Assembly: GCA_947474645.1 (NCBI GenBank)
Contig: CANJJD010000001.1
Location: 163,233-227,232 of the forward strand
Source: Alphaproteobacteria bacterium
GTDB lineage: Bacteria; Pseudomonadota; Alphaproteobacteria; Micropepsales; Micropepsaceae
Length of the DNA stretch: 64,000 nucleotides
Reading direction: 5' to 3'
Position 1 is the first letter of the stretch. Every line of letters begins with the position of its first letter. The position numbers and the translations under genes were made by a program. This document shows positions 11,055 through 23,493 of this stretch, in pieces. Under the pieces are notes generated by a model. The model worked only from the letters and a program-made list of their open reading frames with translations. It ran no database searches and was not told where the DNA came from.

Positions 11055-11233
11055 GCTTCGTCCTCGTACCAGACCGAGAACAGCAGCACGGCGGCGCCGG
11101 TCCCGGTGTCCGTGGGAGTCAGCTTGGTCTCGGTGTGGCGGATAGTGACACGGCCGGGCTCGCCGGCCAGCCACTGGTTGACGCTAGCCACGATCACGTC
11201 CGAACTGTCACCGCTGAACATCTTGAATTTCAT
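11051..11233 (-). CDS. Small conserved-looking protein upstream of ubiG
   Basis: A 60-residue acidic/neutral protein with no recognised domain, containing [19 protein letters not shown] and a C-terminal [12 protein letters not shown]. It has no signal peptide or membrane helix. Its stop overlaps the ubiG start by 4 bases, and the reading frame carries the GC-rich third-position pattern of its neighbours, both of which favour a real gene. Its own start ATG 11233 has only a weak GGAAAA upstream. The pattern of strands could be a compact beta fold; no function is proposed. Confidence 0.7.
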   Translation of the reverse strand: MKFKMFSGDSSDVIVASVNQWLAGEPGRVTIRHTETKLTPTDTGTGAAVLLFSVWYEDEA

Positions 11234-11347
11234 GCCGATTTTCCAATTCCGGCGGCCCTTTTTTTGAAGGGTTGAGCCACAGGGTAACCCCGTCTACATA
11301 GGCCGCCGCAAACAGCAGGGCAAATCAGGCCCTTAGAAGGATTTGAC

Positions 11348-12589
11348 GTGGCGACCATCGCGATGAAATTCGGCGGCACTTCGGTGGCCGACATCGAGCG
11401 CATCCGCCATGTCGCCACCCTGGTGAAGCGCGAGGTCGAGCGCGGCAACAAGGTCGCCGTGGTCGTTTCGGCCATGGCCGGGGAAACCAACAAGCTGGTG
11501 GCCTGGACCAACGACGCGGCGCGCGGCATCAACAATTTGGCCATTCCCGACCAGCGCGAATATGACGTGGTGGTTGCAGCGGGCGAGCAGATCACCAGCG
11601 GCCTTCTGGCCATCACCTTGAACGCGATGGGCGTGAAGGCGCGCTCCTGGGCAGGCTGGCAGGTGCCGATCAACACCTCCGCCGTGCACGGTTCGGCCCG
11701 CATTGAAGGCGTGCCGGCAACCGAAATGAAGCGCGCCATTGAGGGCGGCGAAGTCGCCGTGGTGGCGGGCTTCCAGGGCGTGGCGCCCGGCGTGCGCATC
11801 TCGACTTTGGGACGCGGCGGTTCGGATACCAGCGCGGTGGCGGTTGCCGCCGGCATCGGCGCGGCACGCTGCGACATCTATACCGACGTGGACGGGGTCT
11901 ACACCACCGATCCGCGCATCGTTCCCAAGGCGCGGCGGCTGGAAAAGATCGCCTATGAGGAAATGCTGGAAATGGCGTCCCTGGGCGCCAAGGTCCTGCA
12001 GACGCGCTCGGTGGAAATCGCCATGCTGCACCGGGTACCGACCCGCGTGCTTTCGACCTTCACGCCCGATGTGGGCGGCACCCTGTTATGCGACGAGGAA
12101 GACATCGTGGAAAAGAAGCCCGTGACCGGCATCGCCTATAGCCGCGACGAAGCCAAGATCACCCTGCACAAGGTGCCGGACAAGCCCGGTGTCTCTGCCG
12201 CCATTTTCGGGCCGCTGGCTGATGCCGGCGTCAATGTGGACATGATCGTCCAGAACGTTTCCGAGGACGGCGAAACCACCGACCTGACCTTCACCTGCAC
12301 CCGCGGGGAGCTGACCCGCGCCCTGGCGGCGATCGAAACCCATGCCAAGGACATCCGCTACCGCAGCGTCACCCACACCGCCGACGTGGCCAAGGTCTCG
12401 ATCATCGGCATCGGCATGCGCGCCCATCCCGGTGTCGCCCAACTGATGTTCCGCACCCTGGCCGAGAAGGGCATCAACATCGAGGTGATCTCGACCTCCG
12501 AGATCAAGGTCAGCGTGCTGATCGCCGAGGAATATGTCGAGCTGGCGGTGCGCGCCCTGCATTCCGCTTATGAGCTGGATGCGGCATAG
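11348..12589 (+). CDS. lysC: Aspartate kinase
   Basis: Phosphorylates aspartate, the first step to lysine, threonine, methionine and diaminopimelate. The 413 residues begin with MKFGGTSV (kinase loop, 6-13), continue through the amino-acid kinase domain ([14 protein letters not shown], about 157-170) and end with two ACT domains (about 265-413: [13 protein letters not shown] and [20 protein letters not shown]) that usually give feedback inhibition by lysine and/or threonine. The start is GTG 11348 after AGAAGGA. Separate from homoserine dehydrogenase. It diverges from the ubiG pair and precedes ptsP, a typical order. Confidence 0.97.
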   Translation: MATIAMKFGGTSVADIERIRHVATLVKREVERGNKVAVVVSAMAGETNKLVAWTNDAARGINNLAIPDQREYDVVVAAGEQITSGLLAITLNAMGVKARSWAGWQVPINTSAVHGSARIEGVPATEMKRAIEGGEVAVVAGFQGVAPGVRISTLGRGGSDTSAVAVAAGIGAARCDIYTDVDGVYTTDPRIVPKARRLEKIAYEEMLEMASLGAKVLQTRSVEIAMLHRVPTRVLSTFTPDVGGTLLCDEEDIVEKKPVTGIAYSRDEAKITLHKVPDKPGVSAAIFGPLADAGVNVDMIVQNVSEDGETTDLTFTCTRGELTRALAAIETHAKDIRYRSVTHTADVAKVSIIGIGMRAHPGVAQLMFRTLAEKGINIEVISTSEIKVSVLIAEEYVELAVRALHSAYELDAA

Positions 12590-12616
12590 TCTCCTTGAAT
12601 CAAGGGGATTGAACTG

Positions 12617-14875
12617 ATGTCAGCCGCCGGCGGCCCACGCCTGCTCCTGCGCCGCCTGCGCGAGATCATGGCGGAGCAGACCTCCGCCCAGATGCGGCTG
12701 GACAAGCTGGTCAGCACCATCGCCTCCAACATGGTGGCCGAGGTCTGCTCCATCTATCTGCGCCGCGCCGGCAAGGTGCTGGAACTGTTCGCCACCGAGG
12801 GCCTGCGCCCCGAAGCCGTCCACGCCACCCGTCTGAAGGAAGGCGAGGGCCTGGTCGGCATGGTCAGCGAGACCGCCGAGGCGGTGAACCTGTCGGACGC
12901 GCCGGCCGACCCGCATTTCTCCTACCGCCCGGAAACCGGCGAAGATCCGTTCAAGTCCTTCCTGGGCGTGCCCATCGTGCGCGGCGGCCAGGTGTTCGGC
13001 GTGCTCACCGTCCAGAACAAGGCCGAGCGCATCTATGCCGAGGAAGAAGTCGAGGCGCTGCAGACCGTGGCCATGGTGCTGGCCGAGGTGGTGGCGCAAA
13101 GCGGCTTCTTCAATGTCGCCGAGCTGGACGAGCCGGAACTGCGCATCGACCGGCCGCGCAAGTTCGTCGGCGATGGCCTGTCGGATGGCGTGGCGGTGGG
13201 CCGGGTGGCGCTGCATGAGCCGCGCGTGAAGGTCGAGCGCATGATCGCCGACAATCCGCTGGACGAACTCAAGCGGCTGGAAGCGGCGATCGGGGGCTTG
13301 CGCGAATCCGTGGACCAGATGCTGGCCTCCAGCGAACTCGACCTGACGGGCGAGGGGCGCGAGGTGATCGAGGCTTACCGGCTGTTCGCCTATGACCAGG
13401 GCTGGCGCCAGCGGATGCGCGATGCTGTGCGCACCGGCCTGACCGCGGAAGCGGCGGTGGAGCGCGTGCAGGACGAGACCCGCCTTCGGGTGCAGCGCAT
13501 GGGCGATCCCATCCTGCGCGAGCGGGCGCATGATTTCGACGACCTGGCGCGGCGGCTGCTGCGCCACCTGACCGGCGAAGAAGTGGCCGACCGCAGCCTG
13601 CCGGCCAATGCGGTGCTGGTGGCGCGCGGCATGGGCCCCGCCGAGCTGCTGGATTATGGGCGCGACAAGCTGGTGGCGCTGGTGCTGGAAGAGGCCGCGG
13701 CCACCAGCCATGTCGCCATCGTGGCGCGCTCCATGGGCCTGCCCATGGTCGCGTCCCTGGAAGGCATCGCCGACAATGCCCGCGGCGGCGATGCCATCGC
13801 GGTGGACGGGGAAATGGGCGAGGTGCATCTGCGGCCCGCGTCCGAAATCATCAAGGCCTTTGAGGAAAAGCGCGCGCTGCGCGTCCAGACCCAGGCGCGC
13901 TTCGCCGCCGTGCGCGATCTTCCCGCCGTCACCCGTGACGGCGTCGCCATCAGGCTGATGATGAATGCCGGGCTGGAATTCGACATGCCGCAACTGGACC
14001 AGTCCGGCGCTGACGGCATCGGCCTGTTCCGCACCGAACTGCAATTCATGATCGGCGAGACGATGCCGCGCCTGACGGATCAGGCCGCCTTCTACAAGAA
14101 AATCCTGGACGCGGCGGGCGACAAGCCGGTGGTGTTCCGCACCCTGGATCTGGGCGGCGACAAGGTGCTGCCTTACGCGCGCTGGGAGCGGGAGGAAAAT
14201 CCTGCTTTGGGCTGGCGCGCCATCCGCATCGCGCTCGATCGTCCCGCCTTGCTGCGCTACCAGGTGCGCGCCCTGCTGCGCGCCAGCGCGGGCCGAACCT
14301 TGCGTATCCTGCTGCCCATGGTGTCGGACGTGGACGAGTTCAACCGCGCCCGCGCCCTGATTGACCGCGAGCTGGAACGGGCGCGGCTGCTGAACCTGGC
14401 GCGTCCCACCCAGGTGCTGGTCGGCGCCATGCTGGAAGTGCCGGCCCTGGCCTTCATGCTGCCGCAACTGATGCGCTCGGCCGATTTCGTTTCCATCGGC
14501 TCCAACGATCTTCTGTCGCTGGCCTTTGCGGTGGACCGCACCAATCCGCGTGTCTCCAAGCGCTATGACAATCTCAATCCCGCCTCGCTCACCCTGATCC
14601 GGTTGATCGTGCAGAGCGCGGCGGAGAATTCCGGCGACCTGTCGCTGTGCGGGGAGATGGCCGGCCGTCCCCTGGACGCCATGGCGCTGCTGGGCCTGGG
14701 CCTGCGAACCCTGTCCATGCAGCCGGGCCAGATCGGCCCCATCAAGATGATGATTCGCAGCATGCATCTGGGCGAGATTTCGGCCTTTGTGGACCGGCTG
14801 TGCGGCCGAACCGACCACAGCTTGCGGACCCGGCTGGCGGCCTTCGCGGCGGAACGCGGAATCGTCCTGAAATAG
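12617..14875 (+). CDS. ptsP: Phosphoenolpyruvate-protein phosphotransferase PtsP (EI-Ntr)
   Basis: Enzyme I of the nitrogen phosphotransferase system: takes phosphate from PEP and passes it to NPr. The 752 residues comprise an N-terminal GAF domain (about 20-165, SFLGVPIVRGGQVFGVL), the swivelling domain with the phosphorylated His365 (ATSHVAIVARSMGLP) and the PEP-binding TIM barrel ending near Cys678 (LCGEMAGRP). The GAF domain distinguishes PtsP from the sugar-system PtsI and senses nitrogen status in other bacteria. A 27-bp gap from lysC suggests an operon. The other PTS-Ntr proteins are not in the window. Confidence 0.96.
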   Translation: MSAAGGPRLLLRRLREIMAEQTSAQMRLDKLVSTIASNMVAEVCSIYLRRAGKVLELFATEGLRPEAVHATRLKEGEGLVGMVSETAEAVNLSDAPADPHFSYRPETGEDPFKSFLGVPIVRGGQVFGVLTVQNKAERIYAEEEVEALQTVAMVLAEVVAQSGFFNVAELDEPELRIDRPRKFVGDGLSDGVAVGRVALHEPRVKVERMIADNPLDELKRLEAAIGGLRESVDQMLASSELDLTGEGREVIEAYRLFAYDQGWRQRMRDAVRTGLTAEAAVERVQDETRLRVQRMGDPILRERAHDFDDLARRLLRHLTGEEVADRSLPANAVLVARGMGPAELLDYGRDKLVALVLEEAAATSHVAIVARSMGLPMVASLEGIADNARGGDAIAVDGEMGEVHLRPASEIIKAFEEKRALRVQTQARFAAVRDLPAVTRDGVAIRLMMNAGLEFDMPQLDQSGADGIGLFRTELQFMIGETMPRLTDQAAFYKKILDAAGDKPVVFRTLDLGGDKVLPYARWEREENPALGWRAIRIALDRPALLRYQVRALLRASAGRTLRILLPMVSDVDEFNRARALIDRELERARLLNLARPTQVLVGAMLEVPALAFMLPQLMRSADFVSIGSNDLLSLAFAVDRTNPRVSKRYDNLNPASLTLIRLIVQSAAENSGDLSLCGEMAGRPLDAMALLGLGLRTLSMQPGQIGPIKMMIRSMHLGEISAFVDRLCGRTDHSLRTRLAAFAAERGIVLK

Positions 14876-15010
14876 GGGCTTTTGCCCCAGGTTCCCGACT
14901 TTTTGCGGTGCAGCGGTTGTCCGGGCCGCCCTTGATCGGATATGGTAGGAACCACAAATGTTTAGCTGTGCCAGGCCCGCTTTCGGGCAAGGCGTGCTGT
15001 ACGGCAACTC

Positions 15011-16066
15011 GTGACCAAGCTTACGCACATGACCCTGGAAAATGACGGAGTGGGAGACAAGGACGGCGCGAGCCGCCGCCGCATCCACTTGCGCGAAATC
15101 TCCGGCTACAGCGAAAGCCCGCTGGAGACGGTGGGCCAGGATTTGCGCGCCGCAAGGCTGCGCCGCGGCGATGAGATCGCCCAGGTTTCGCGCGCGCTGA
15201 AAATCCGCAAGGACCATCTCGAAGCGCTGGAAAATGACCGGCTGGAGGACTTGCCCGGCAAGACCTACGCCATCGGCTTTGTGCGGTCCTATGCCCGGCA
15301 TCTGGGTTTGGACTCGGCGCAATATGTCGAACGCTACAAGCAGGACATTTCCGGCCGCACCGACGAACAAATTCAGCCGCCCGCGCCCATCCACCAGGAA
15401 GAGGGCCGCCGCCTGCCGCAAGGCTGGCGTGTCATCGCCGGCGTGGTGGTGCTGTTCCTGGGTTATGGCGTCTGGCACCTGATGTTCTCGGCCAGCGATA
15501 CCGAGACTGTTCCGCCGGCGCCGATCATCAATCCGCCCAGGCCCGCCGCGCCCAGGCCGGTGCCCGCGCCGGTGGTGATGCCGCCGCAGGACGCCACGCC
15601 GTCTCCCGCCACCGATGCGGTCCCGGCAGGCACCATCAATGCTGCTGGCCAGCCATCCGCCATGCCTTCGCCCGCTGACGGCGCGCGCACGCCGGCGACG
15701 CAAACCCAGCCCATCAATCCTGCTTCCCCCACCGCGACGCAAACGACCGGACCCGCGGTGCCGGGCGGCGCACAGGTCTACGGGACCCAGAACCGCAATC
15801 ACCGCGTGGTGCTGCGCGCGCGCGGCGATACCCGCGTCACCGTGAAGGGCCCGGATGGGCAATTGCTGCTGAACCGCGACCTCAAGGCCGGCGATGTCTA
15901 TCAGGTGCCGGACATGCCGGGCTCCACCATGGCGACCAGCAATGCCGGCGCCGTGGAAGTGGATGTGGACGGGGTCGCATTGGGCCGCGCCGGTGCATCC
16001 GATCAAATTCTGGGCCGTGTCTCGCTGGATCCGCAGTCGCTGACCGACCGCTTCAACACTCGATAA
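15011..16066 (+). CDS. rodZ: RodZ-like helix-turn-helix membrane protein
   Basis: Cytoskeletal/cell-shape protein of the RodZ type, linking MreB to the membrane. Of 351 residues, about 38-110 form the Cro/C1-type HTH ([20 protein letters not shown], then [10 protein letters not shown]), one membrane helix lies at about 142-162, a long Pro/Ala/Thr-rich periplasmic linker runs to about 255, and the DUF4115 beta domain ([18 protein letters not shown]) follows. GTG 15011 is the longest sensible start; ATG 15029 is an alternative, and neither has a strong ribosome site. It is 16 bp upstream of ispG, as in other alphaproteobacteria. Confidence 0.88.
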   Translation: MTKLTHMTLENDGVGDKDGASRRRIHLREISGYSESPLETVGQDLRAARLRRGDEIAQVSRALKIRKDHLEALENDRLEDLPGKTYAIGFVRSYARHLGLDSAQYVERYKQDISGRTDEQIQPPAPIHQEEGRRLPQGWRVIAGVVVLFLGYGVWHLMFSASDTETVPPAPIINPPRPAAPRPVPAPVVMPPQDATPSPATDAVPAGTINAAGQPSAMPSPADGARTPATQTQPINPASPTATQTTGPAVPGGAQVYGTQNRNHRVVLRARGDTRVTVKGPDGQLLLNRDLKAGDVYQVPDMPGSTMATSNAGAVEVDVDGVALGRAGASDQILGRVSLDPQSLTDRFNTR

Positions 16067-16082
16067 GGGACGAAGACGAAGA

Positions 16083-17213
16083 ATGAGCATTCGTGCTTAC
16101 CGCGACATTCACCGGCGCAAGTCGCGCCAGATCATGGTCGGCAAGGTGCCGGTCGGCGGCGACTCGCCGATTACGGTCCAGACCATGACTAACACCATCA
16201 CCGGTGACGCCCGCGCCACCATCGAGCAGATCCGCGGCATCGTGGAAGCGGGCGCCGACATCGTGCGCGTGTCCTGTCCCGACGAAGACGCCACCAAGGC
16301 GATGAAGGCCATCACCAAGGCCAGCGAGATCCCGGTCGTGGCCGACATTCATTTCCACTACAAGCGCGCCATCGAGGCGGCGGTGAACGGCGCTGCCTGC
16401 CTGCGGATCAATCCCGGCAATATCGGCAGCGCGGCCCGCGTGCGCGAAGTGGTGCAGGCCGCCAAGGACCATGGCTGCTCCATGCGCATCGGCGTCAATG
16501 CCGGCTCGCTGGAACCCGACCTGTTGGAGAAATATGGCGAGCCGTGCCCCGAAGCGATGGTGGAAAGCGCCCTCAACCACGCCAAGATCCTGGATGACCT
16601 GGATTTCCGCGAATACAAGATTTCGGTGAAGGCGTCCGATCCGTTCCTGGCGGTGGCCGCCTATCAGGCCTTGAGCGAAGCCATCGACTGCCCGCTGCAT
16701 GTCGGCATCACCGAGGCCGGCGGCATGATCTCCGGCACCGTCAAGTCGTCCATCGGCATGGGCATGCTGTTGTGGAGCGGCATCGGCGACACCATCCGCG
16801 TCTCGCTGTCGGCCGATCCGGTGGAAGAAGTCCGCGTCGGTTTCGACATCCTGAAGTCGCTGAACCTGCGCCATCGCGGTGTTAACATCATTTCCTGTCC
16901 GTCCTGCGCCCGCCAGGGCTTTAACGTGATCGACACGGTCAGGACGCTGGAAGAAAAGCTCAAGCACATCGCCACCCCCATGTCGCTCAGCATCATCGGC
17001 TGCGTGGTCAATGGTCCGGGCGAGGCGCGCGAAACCGATCTGGCCTTCACCGGCGGCGGCGCCGGCAAGGGTCATGGCATGATCTATCTGAACGGCAAGC
17101 CCGCCTACAAGCTGGGCAACGACGACCTGGTGAACCATGTCGTCGAGCTGTGCGAGAAGAAGGCCGCCGAAATCGAGGCACAGCGTGGAGTGCCGCTAGA
17201 AGCCGCGCAGTAG
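16083..17213 (+). CDS. ispG: 4-hydroxy-3-methylbut-2-enyl diphosphate synthase IspG
   Basis: Iron-sulfur enzyme of the MEP isoprenoid pathway converting MEcPP to HMBPP. The 376 residues contain the TIM-barrel part ([23 protein letters not shown]) and the [4Fe-4S] ligands in CPSCARQGF and [10 protein letters not shown], the latter also carrying the fourth, glutamate ligand. It works in the same pathway as the ispDF fusion at 38876-40024. Followed by prfA after 9 bp. Confidence 0.98.
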   Translation: MSIRAYRDIHRRKSRQIMVGKVPVGGDSPITVQTMTNTITGDARATIEQIRGIVEAGADIVRVSCPDEDATKAMKAITKASEIPVVADIHFHYKRAIEAAVNGAACLRINPGNIGSAARVREVVQAAKDHGCSMRIGVNAGSLEPDLLEKYGEPCPEAMVESALNHAKILDDLDFREYKISVKASDPFLAVAAYQALSEAIDCPLHVGITEAGGMISGTVKSSIGMGMLLWSGIGDTIRVSLSADPVEEVRVGFDILKSLNLRHRGVNIISCPSCARQGFNVIDTVRTLEEKLKHIATPMSLSIIGCVVNGPGEARETDLAFTGGGAGKGHGMIYLNGKPAYKLGNDDLVNHVVELCEKKAAEIEAQRGVPLEAAQ

Positions 17214-17222
17214 CGACGCTTC

Positions 17223-18305
17223 ATGATCCCTCCCGCCAAACTCGAGCGGCTGCTCGACCGTTTTTCCGCCATCGAAAGCGAGATGGCGTCCGGCGCGTCG
17301 GGCGCCGCCTTCGTCAAGCTTTCCCGCGAACATGCCGAGCTTTCCCCGGTGATCGAGACCGTGCGCGCCTACCGCGCCGCCCAGCAGGGCTATGATGACG
17401 CCGAGGTGATGATCGCCGATGCTGCCACCGACAGCGAAATGCGTGGCATGGCCGAGCAGGAGCGGGCCGAACTCAAGCAGGAATTGGAAAGGCTCGATCA
17501 TGACCTGAAAATCCAGTTGCTGCCGCGCGATGCCGCTGACGCCTCCTCGGCCATCGTGGAAATTCGCGCCGGCACCGGTGGCGACGAGGCGGCGTTGTTC
17601 GCCGGCGATCTTGTGGGCATGTACCAGCGTTATTGCGGCTTGCAGGGCTGGAAGGCGGAGATCCTGTCCCTGTCGGAAAGCGACCTGGGCGGCTTCAAGG
17701 AAGCGGTGCTGGAAGTGCAGGGGCGCGGCGTCTTCGCCAAGCTGAAATTCGAAAGCGGCGTGCACCGGGTGCAGCGCGTGCCGGCCACTGAAACGCAAGG
17801 GCGCATCCACACATCCGCCGCCACCGTGGCGGTGCTGCCCGAGGCCGAGGATGTGGACATCGTGATCCACGACAAGGACCTGCGCATCGACACCTACCGG
17901 GCGCAAGGCGCCGGCGGCCAGCACGTCAACAAGACGGACAGCGCGGTGCGCATCACCCATCTGCCCACCAACACGGTGGTGGCGATGCAGGAAGAAAAAT
18001 CCCAGCACAAGAACAAGGCCAAGGCGATGACGATGCTGAAGGCCAAGATCTACGATGCCGAGCGCAAGCGCGTGGACGCCGAGCGCGCCAGCGAGCGCAA
18101 GAGCCTGGTCGGCTCGGGCGACCGCAGCGAGCGCATCCGCACCTATAACTATCCGCAAGGCCGCGTCACCGACCACCGCATCAACCTGACTCTGTACAAC
18201 CTGGCGCGCATTATCTCGGGCGATGAGCTGGGCGAGATCGTGGACGCGCTGGTGGCCCAGGACCAGGCCGACCGGCTGGCGGAATTCGAAGCCTCCGACA
18301 ATTGA
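17223..18305 (+). CDS. prfA: Peptide chain release factor 1
   Basis: Recognises UAA and UAG stop codons and triggers peptide release on the ribosome. The 360-residue protein has the stop-codon reading motif PAT (in [10 protein letters not shown], about 190) and the GGQ loop in [13 protein letters not shown] (near residue 231), whose Gln is the target of PrmC, encoded by the next gene. The stop codon overlaps the prmC TTG start. Confidence 0.98.
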   Translation: MIPPAKLERLLDRFSAIESEMASGASGAAFVKLSREHAELSPVIETVRAYRAAQQGYDDAEVMIADAATDSEMRGMAEQERAELKQELERLDHDLKIQLLPRDAADASSAIVEIRAGTGGDEAALFAGDLVGMYQRYCGLQGWKAEILSLSESDLGGFKEAVLEVQGRGVFAKLKFESGVHRVQRVPATETQGRIHTSAATVAVLPEAEDVDIVIHDKDLRIDTYRAQGAGGQHVNKTDSAVRITHLPTNTVVAMQEEKSQHKNKAKAMTMLKAKIYDAERKRVDAERASERKSLVGSGDRSERIRTYNYPQGRVTDHRINLTLYNLARIISGDELGEIVDALVAQDQADRLAEFEASDN

Positions 18306-19117
18306 CCCTGGATGAGGCCACGCGCAACCTGGCCGAGGCGGGGATCGACAATCCCCGCGCCGAAGCGCGGCTGCTGCTGGCGCATGTGCTGGGGATCACA
18401 CGCGACCGGACCCTGACCGCCACGCCGACACAAGCACAGGCGCAAGATTTTGCCGGCCTGGTGATGCGCCGCGCCGCCCGCGAACCCTTCGCCTATATCA
18501 CCGGCGCCAAGGAATTCTGGAGCCTGGAGTTCGCCGTCGGTCCCGGCGTGCTGGTGCCGCGCCCCGATACCGAAACCCTGATCGAGGAAGCGCTGCGGGT
18601 GGTGCCGGACCGTACCGCGCCTTTGCGCATCGCCGACCTGGGCACCGGCTCCGGCGCGATTCTGGTGGCGGCGCTGAGGGAATTTCCCAATGCCGCCGGC
18701 ATTGGGTTTGAGTCCGCGCCCCAGGCATTTTCCTATGCGACCCGCAATGCGCAGAAGCTGATCGGCTCGCGCGCACACATCCTTGCCGACGACTGGAACA
18801 CCGCTGCCGGCCCTTTCGACCTGGTCTTCTCCAACCCGCCCTATATTCCCTCGGCCGAGATCGAATCACTCGACCCCGACGTGGCCGCTTTTGAGCCCCA
18901 TGCGGCTTTGGATGGCGGGCCGGATGGACTGGCCGCCTACCGGAACCTGGCGGAACTCCTGCCGGGGCTGCTGGCGCCCGGCGGCCATGCCTTGCTGGAA
19001 ATCGGGGCGGGGCAGGCGCAAAGCATGGCTTCGCTGTTTGCCGACCTTGAATTGTTAGGGATAGCGCCCGATCTGGCGGGCATTCCCCGCTGCGTGACCT
19101 TGCGAAAGTCCCCCTGA
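18302..19117 (+). CDS. prmC: Peptide chain release factor N5-glutamine methyltransferase PrmC
   Basis: Methylates the GGQ glutamine of release factors. The 271-residue product has the SAM motif [12 protein letters not shown] (about 119-130) and the substrate-glutamine motif [11 protein letters not shown] (about 176-186). The start is TTG 18302, overlapping the prfA TGA; no other start codon in this region keeps the conserved N-terminal helix ([20 protein letters not shown]). Direct coupling with its substrate gene is the normal arrangement. Confidence 0.95.
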   Translation: MTLDEATRNLAEAGIDNPRAEARLLLAHVLGITRDRTLTATPTQAQAQDFAGLVMRRAAREPFAYITGAKEFWSLEFAVGPGVLVPRPDTETLIEEALRVVPDRTAPLRIADLGTGSGAILVAALREFPNAAGIGFESAPQAFSYATRNAQKLIGSRAHILADDWNTAAGPFDLVFSNPPYIPSAEIESLDPDVAAFEPHAALDGGPDGLAAYRNLAELLPGLLAPGGHALLEIGAGQAQSMASLFADLELLGIAPDLAGIPRCVTLRKSP

Positions 19118-19131
19118 TTTCGAGGAAATCC

Positions 19132-19160
19132 TTGGAAAATCGGGCCCTATCGGCTAGGTT
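19132..19160 (+). promoter_or_regulatory. Sigma70-like promoter upstream of the DUF4167 gene
   Basis: TTGGAA (19132-19137) and TAGGTT (19155-19160) with a 17-bp spacer, between prmC and the DUF4167 gene. It would give a leader of about 155 bases that contains a GGGATC/GATCCC hairpin (19172-19190) and a GC-rich GGGCCC...GGGC region. Sequence match only. Confidence 0.4.
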
Positions 19161-19321
19161 CAGGCCATAGGGATCGGGGATGATCCCTGGCGGGCCCAGG
19201 AGGGCGACCGCGGGCTGGGCCGGTGACGCGATAAAAAACCGCCGCCGGACAGGGGACTCAAAGCGACCAAATTGGAGCCGCGCAGTGGCGCGGGGCTATC
19301 CGGCGCGAAGGAAGGATCACA

Positions 19322-19804
19322 GTGAAACGCTCTCGTAGAGGCGGCCGCAGGCCGCAACATGGTGGCAATGGCGGCGGTGGTGGCGGCGGCGGCGGCAACA
19401 ATGGCGGCGGCGGCGGCTTCAATCCCAATCGCACCTTTGATTCCTCGGGACCGGAGATCAAGATCCGCGGCTCGGCCAGCCATGTGTACGAGAAGTATCT
19501 GCAGCTCGCCCGCGACTCCAATTCCAGCGGCGACCGCGTCATGGCCGAGAATTATCTTCAGCATGCGGAGCATTACTACCGCATCATGGCCGCGGCGGCG
19601 GCCCAGCAGGCCCAGCATGCCGCCCAGCAGGCGGCGCTGAACCCGCAACAGCAGCAGCCCCAGCAGGGTCAGCAGCCTCCGCAAGGCGGCGGCCAGCCTC
19701 AGCAGCCCCAACAGCCGCAGAATGCCGGCAGCACACCTTCCTTCTCCCTGAATGACGGGACCAGTGAGGAAGAGGGCGAAGAGGCGGAAGCCTCCCGCTT
19801 CTGA
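19322..19804 (+). CDS. DUF4167 domain protein with poly-glycine and poly-glutamine tracts
   Basis: A 160-residue protein of the alphaproteobacterial DUF4167 family, function unknown. The basic N-terminus MKRSRRGGRRPQHGGN and a glycine tract with few other residues (15-32) look RNA-binding. The conserved core ASHVYEKYLQLARDSNSSGDR ... AENYLQHAEHYYR lies at about 50-88. The C-terminal half is Gln/Pro-rich and ends acidic (SEEEGEEAEAS). GTG 19322 follows GAAGGAAGGA. The gene sits between prmC and clpB as in other members of the class. Confidence 0.9.
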   Translation: MKRSRRGGRRPQHGGNGGGGGGGGGNNGGGGGFNPNRTFDSSGPEIKIRGSASHVYEKYLQLARDSNSSGDRVMAENYLQHAEHYYRIMAAAAAQQAQHAAQQAALNPQQQQPQQGQQPPQGGGQPQQPQQPQNAGSTPSFSLNDGTSEEEGEEAEASRF

Positions 19805-19853
19805 GGCCGGGCCGCGTTAAGAATTGCCGGTAACCATCTGACGGTCTTGCCCA

Positions 19854-19882
19854 CTTGCAGGGCCGGTTCCTCCTTCCCATAT
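19854..19882 (+). promoter_or_regulatory. Sigma32 (heat-shock) type promoter of clpB
   Basis: CTTGCAG (19854-19860), a 15-bp spacer and CCCATAT (19876-19882). The -10 part matches the heat-shock consensus CCCATNT in full and the -35 part keeps CTTG. It lies about 70 bp before the clpB start, giving a leader of about 60 bases. The family of the gene it serves supports the call. Confidence 0.65.
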
Positions 19883-19952
19883 CAGCCGGGAACGACGCCC
19901 TAAGCGGGTCGTAATATGGTCTGCTGCCGCAAAGCGGGGACCGGGAGAGAGC

Positions 19953-22577
<2,625 letters not shown>

Positions 22578-22601
22578 CACGCGGATGTTCCAACCGGGCG
22601 C

Positions 22602-22619
22602 GGATGCTATACAGCATCC
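22602..22619. promoter_or_regulatory. Perfect palindrome overlapping a possible -10 box
   Basis: GGATGCT-ATAC-AGCATCC is an 18-bp perfect inverted repeat 23-40 bp before the GTG start of the dioxygenase gene. Its centre contains TATACA, a plausible -10 hexamer, so a protein binding here would block the promoter. No regulator gene is adjacent. It could also be an RNA hairpin after clpB, but there is no T tract. Confidence 0.4.
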
Positions 22620-22641
22620 TGGTTTGGGCTGGGGCTGCCGG

Positions 22642-23493
22642 GTGTTGACCGTCGAACAACTCAAGGATCGGGAAGGCTGGCTGGCGCGCGCGCCGGGCCT
22701 GCATATCGGCGAGGACGCCGTCTTCCGCAACATCAAAGCCTTCCGGCCGGGCAACGAGCAGGCCGCCGATCTGGATGCGCGCCTGAAGCATGAGGGCTAT
22801 TTCCAGCTCCGCCATGACACCGGCCTCAACCTGGACCTGATGGCGGACACCGTGCGCCGCTTTTCGGCCGACGGCATCTCGCCGGTCTTTGCCTTCCTGT
22901 TCGATGAATTCTGGGCGCCCTTCCATGCCCTGGATGCGCTCTATGGCGGCCTGCTGGGCGGCTACGGCATGCTGCCGCATTTCTGGGTGTGGAATATCGA
23001 GCCTGCCAAGGGCGATGCCGGCTGGAATCCCCATCGCGACATGGGCCATGTCGCGCTCCGGCCCGATGGTTCGCCGATCGCGCTGACCACCTGGATTCCC
23101 CTGTCGGACGCCAATCCGCTGAACAGTTGCATGTACATGGTGCCGGCCCATGCCGATCCGGTTTACGGCACGCCACAGGACAAGGAGATGCGCTTTGAGC
23201 TGCCGTCGATCCGCGCCCTTCCGGTCCAGCCGGGCGAGATATTGGTGTGGAACCAGGCGGTGCTGCATTGGGGCAGCCGCTCCTCGCCGCGGGCGGAAAA
23301 ATCCCGCGTCAGCATGGCGTTTGAATTCCAGCGCAGCGACGCTGCGCCCTTCGCCCAGCCGATCATTGCGCCGGGAAAACCGTTGCCATTTGAAGCGCGG
23401 TTGAAATTGATCGCCCGCCAGGTGCTGCAGTACCGGCACATGTACAAGGTCGACCCGGCAGTCGAGAAGCTGGCGCAGGAATTGGCCGGCTAG
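22642..23493 (+). CDS. Phytanoyl-CoA dioxygenase (PhyH)-like Fe(II)/2-oxoglutarate oxygenase
   Basis: A 283-residue cytosolic oxygenase of the PhyH type. The metal triad is visible: HRD in GWNPHRDMGHVAL (about residues 130-132) and the distal His in AVLHWGSRSS (about 210), with Arg-213-like SRSS for 2-oxoglutarate. The frame is open from ATG 22585, but that start lies before the palindrome/-10 at 22602-22619; GTG 22642 has GGGG seven bases upstream and is preferred. The substrate is unknown. It converges on the transglutaminase gene with a 4-base overlap. Confidence 0.78.
   Translation: MLTVEQLKDREGWLARAPGLHIGEDAVFRNIKAFRPGNEQAADLDARLKHEGYFQLRHDTGLNLDLMADTVRRFSADGISPVFAFLFDEFWAPFHALDALYGGLLGGYGMLPHFWVWNIEPAKGDAGWNPHRDMGHVALRPDGSPIALTTWIPLSDANPLNSCMYMVPAHADPVYGTPQDKEMRFELPSIRALPVQPGEILVWNQAVLHWGSRSSPRAEKSRVSMAFEFQRSDAAPFAQPIIAPGKPLPFEARLKLIARQVLQYRHMYKVDPAVEKLAQELAG

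Noticed and set aside
12620..16090. 1156-codon reverse-strand ORF
   Set aside because: It lies antisense to ptsP and rodZ; it is rich in His, Gln, Arg and Gly with no domain, an artefact of high GC at third codon positions.
19370..19425. GGC-rich tract as a repeat element
   Set aside because: It encodes the in-frame poly-glycine stretch of the DUF4167 protein.
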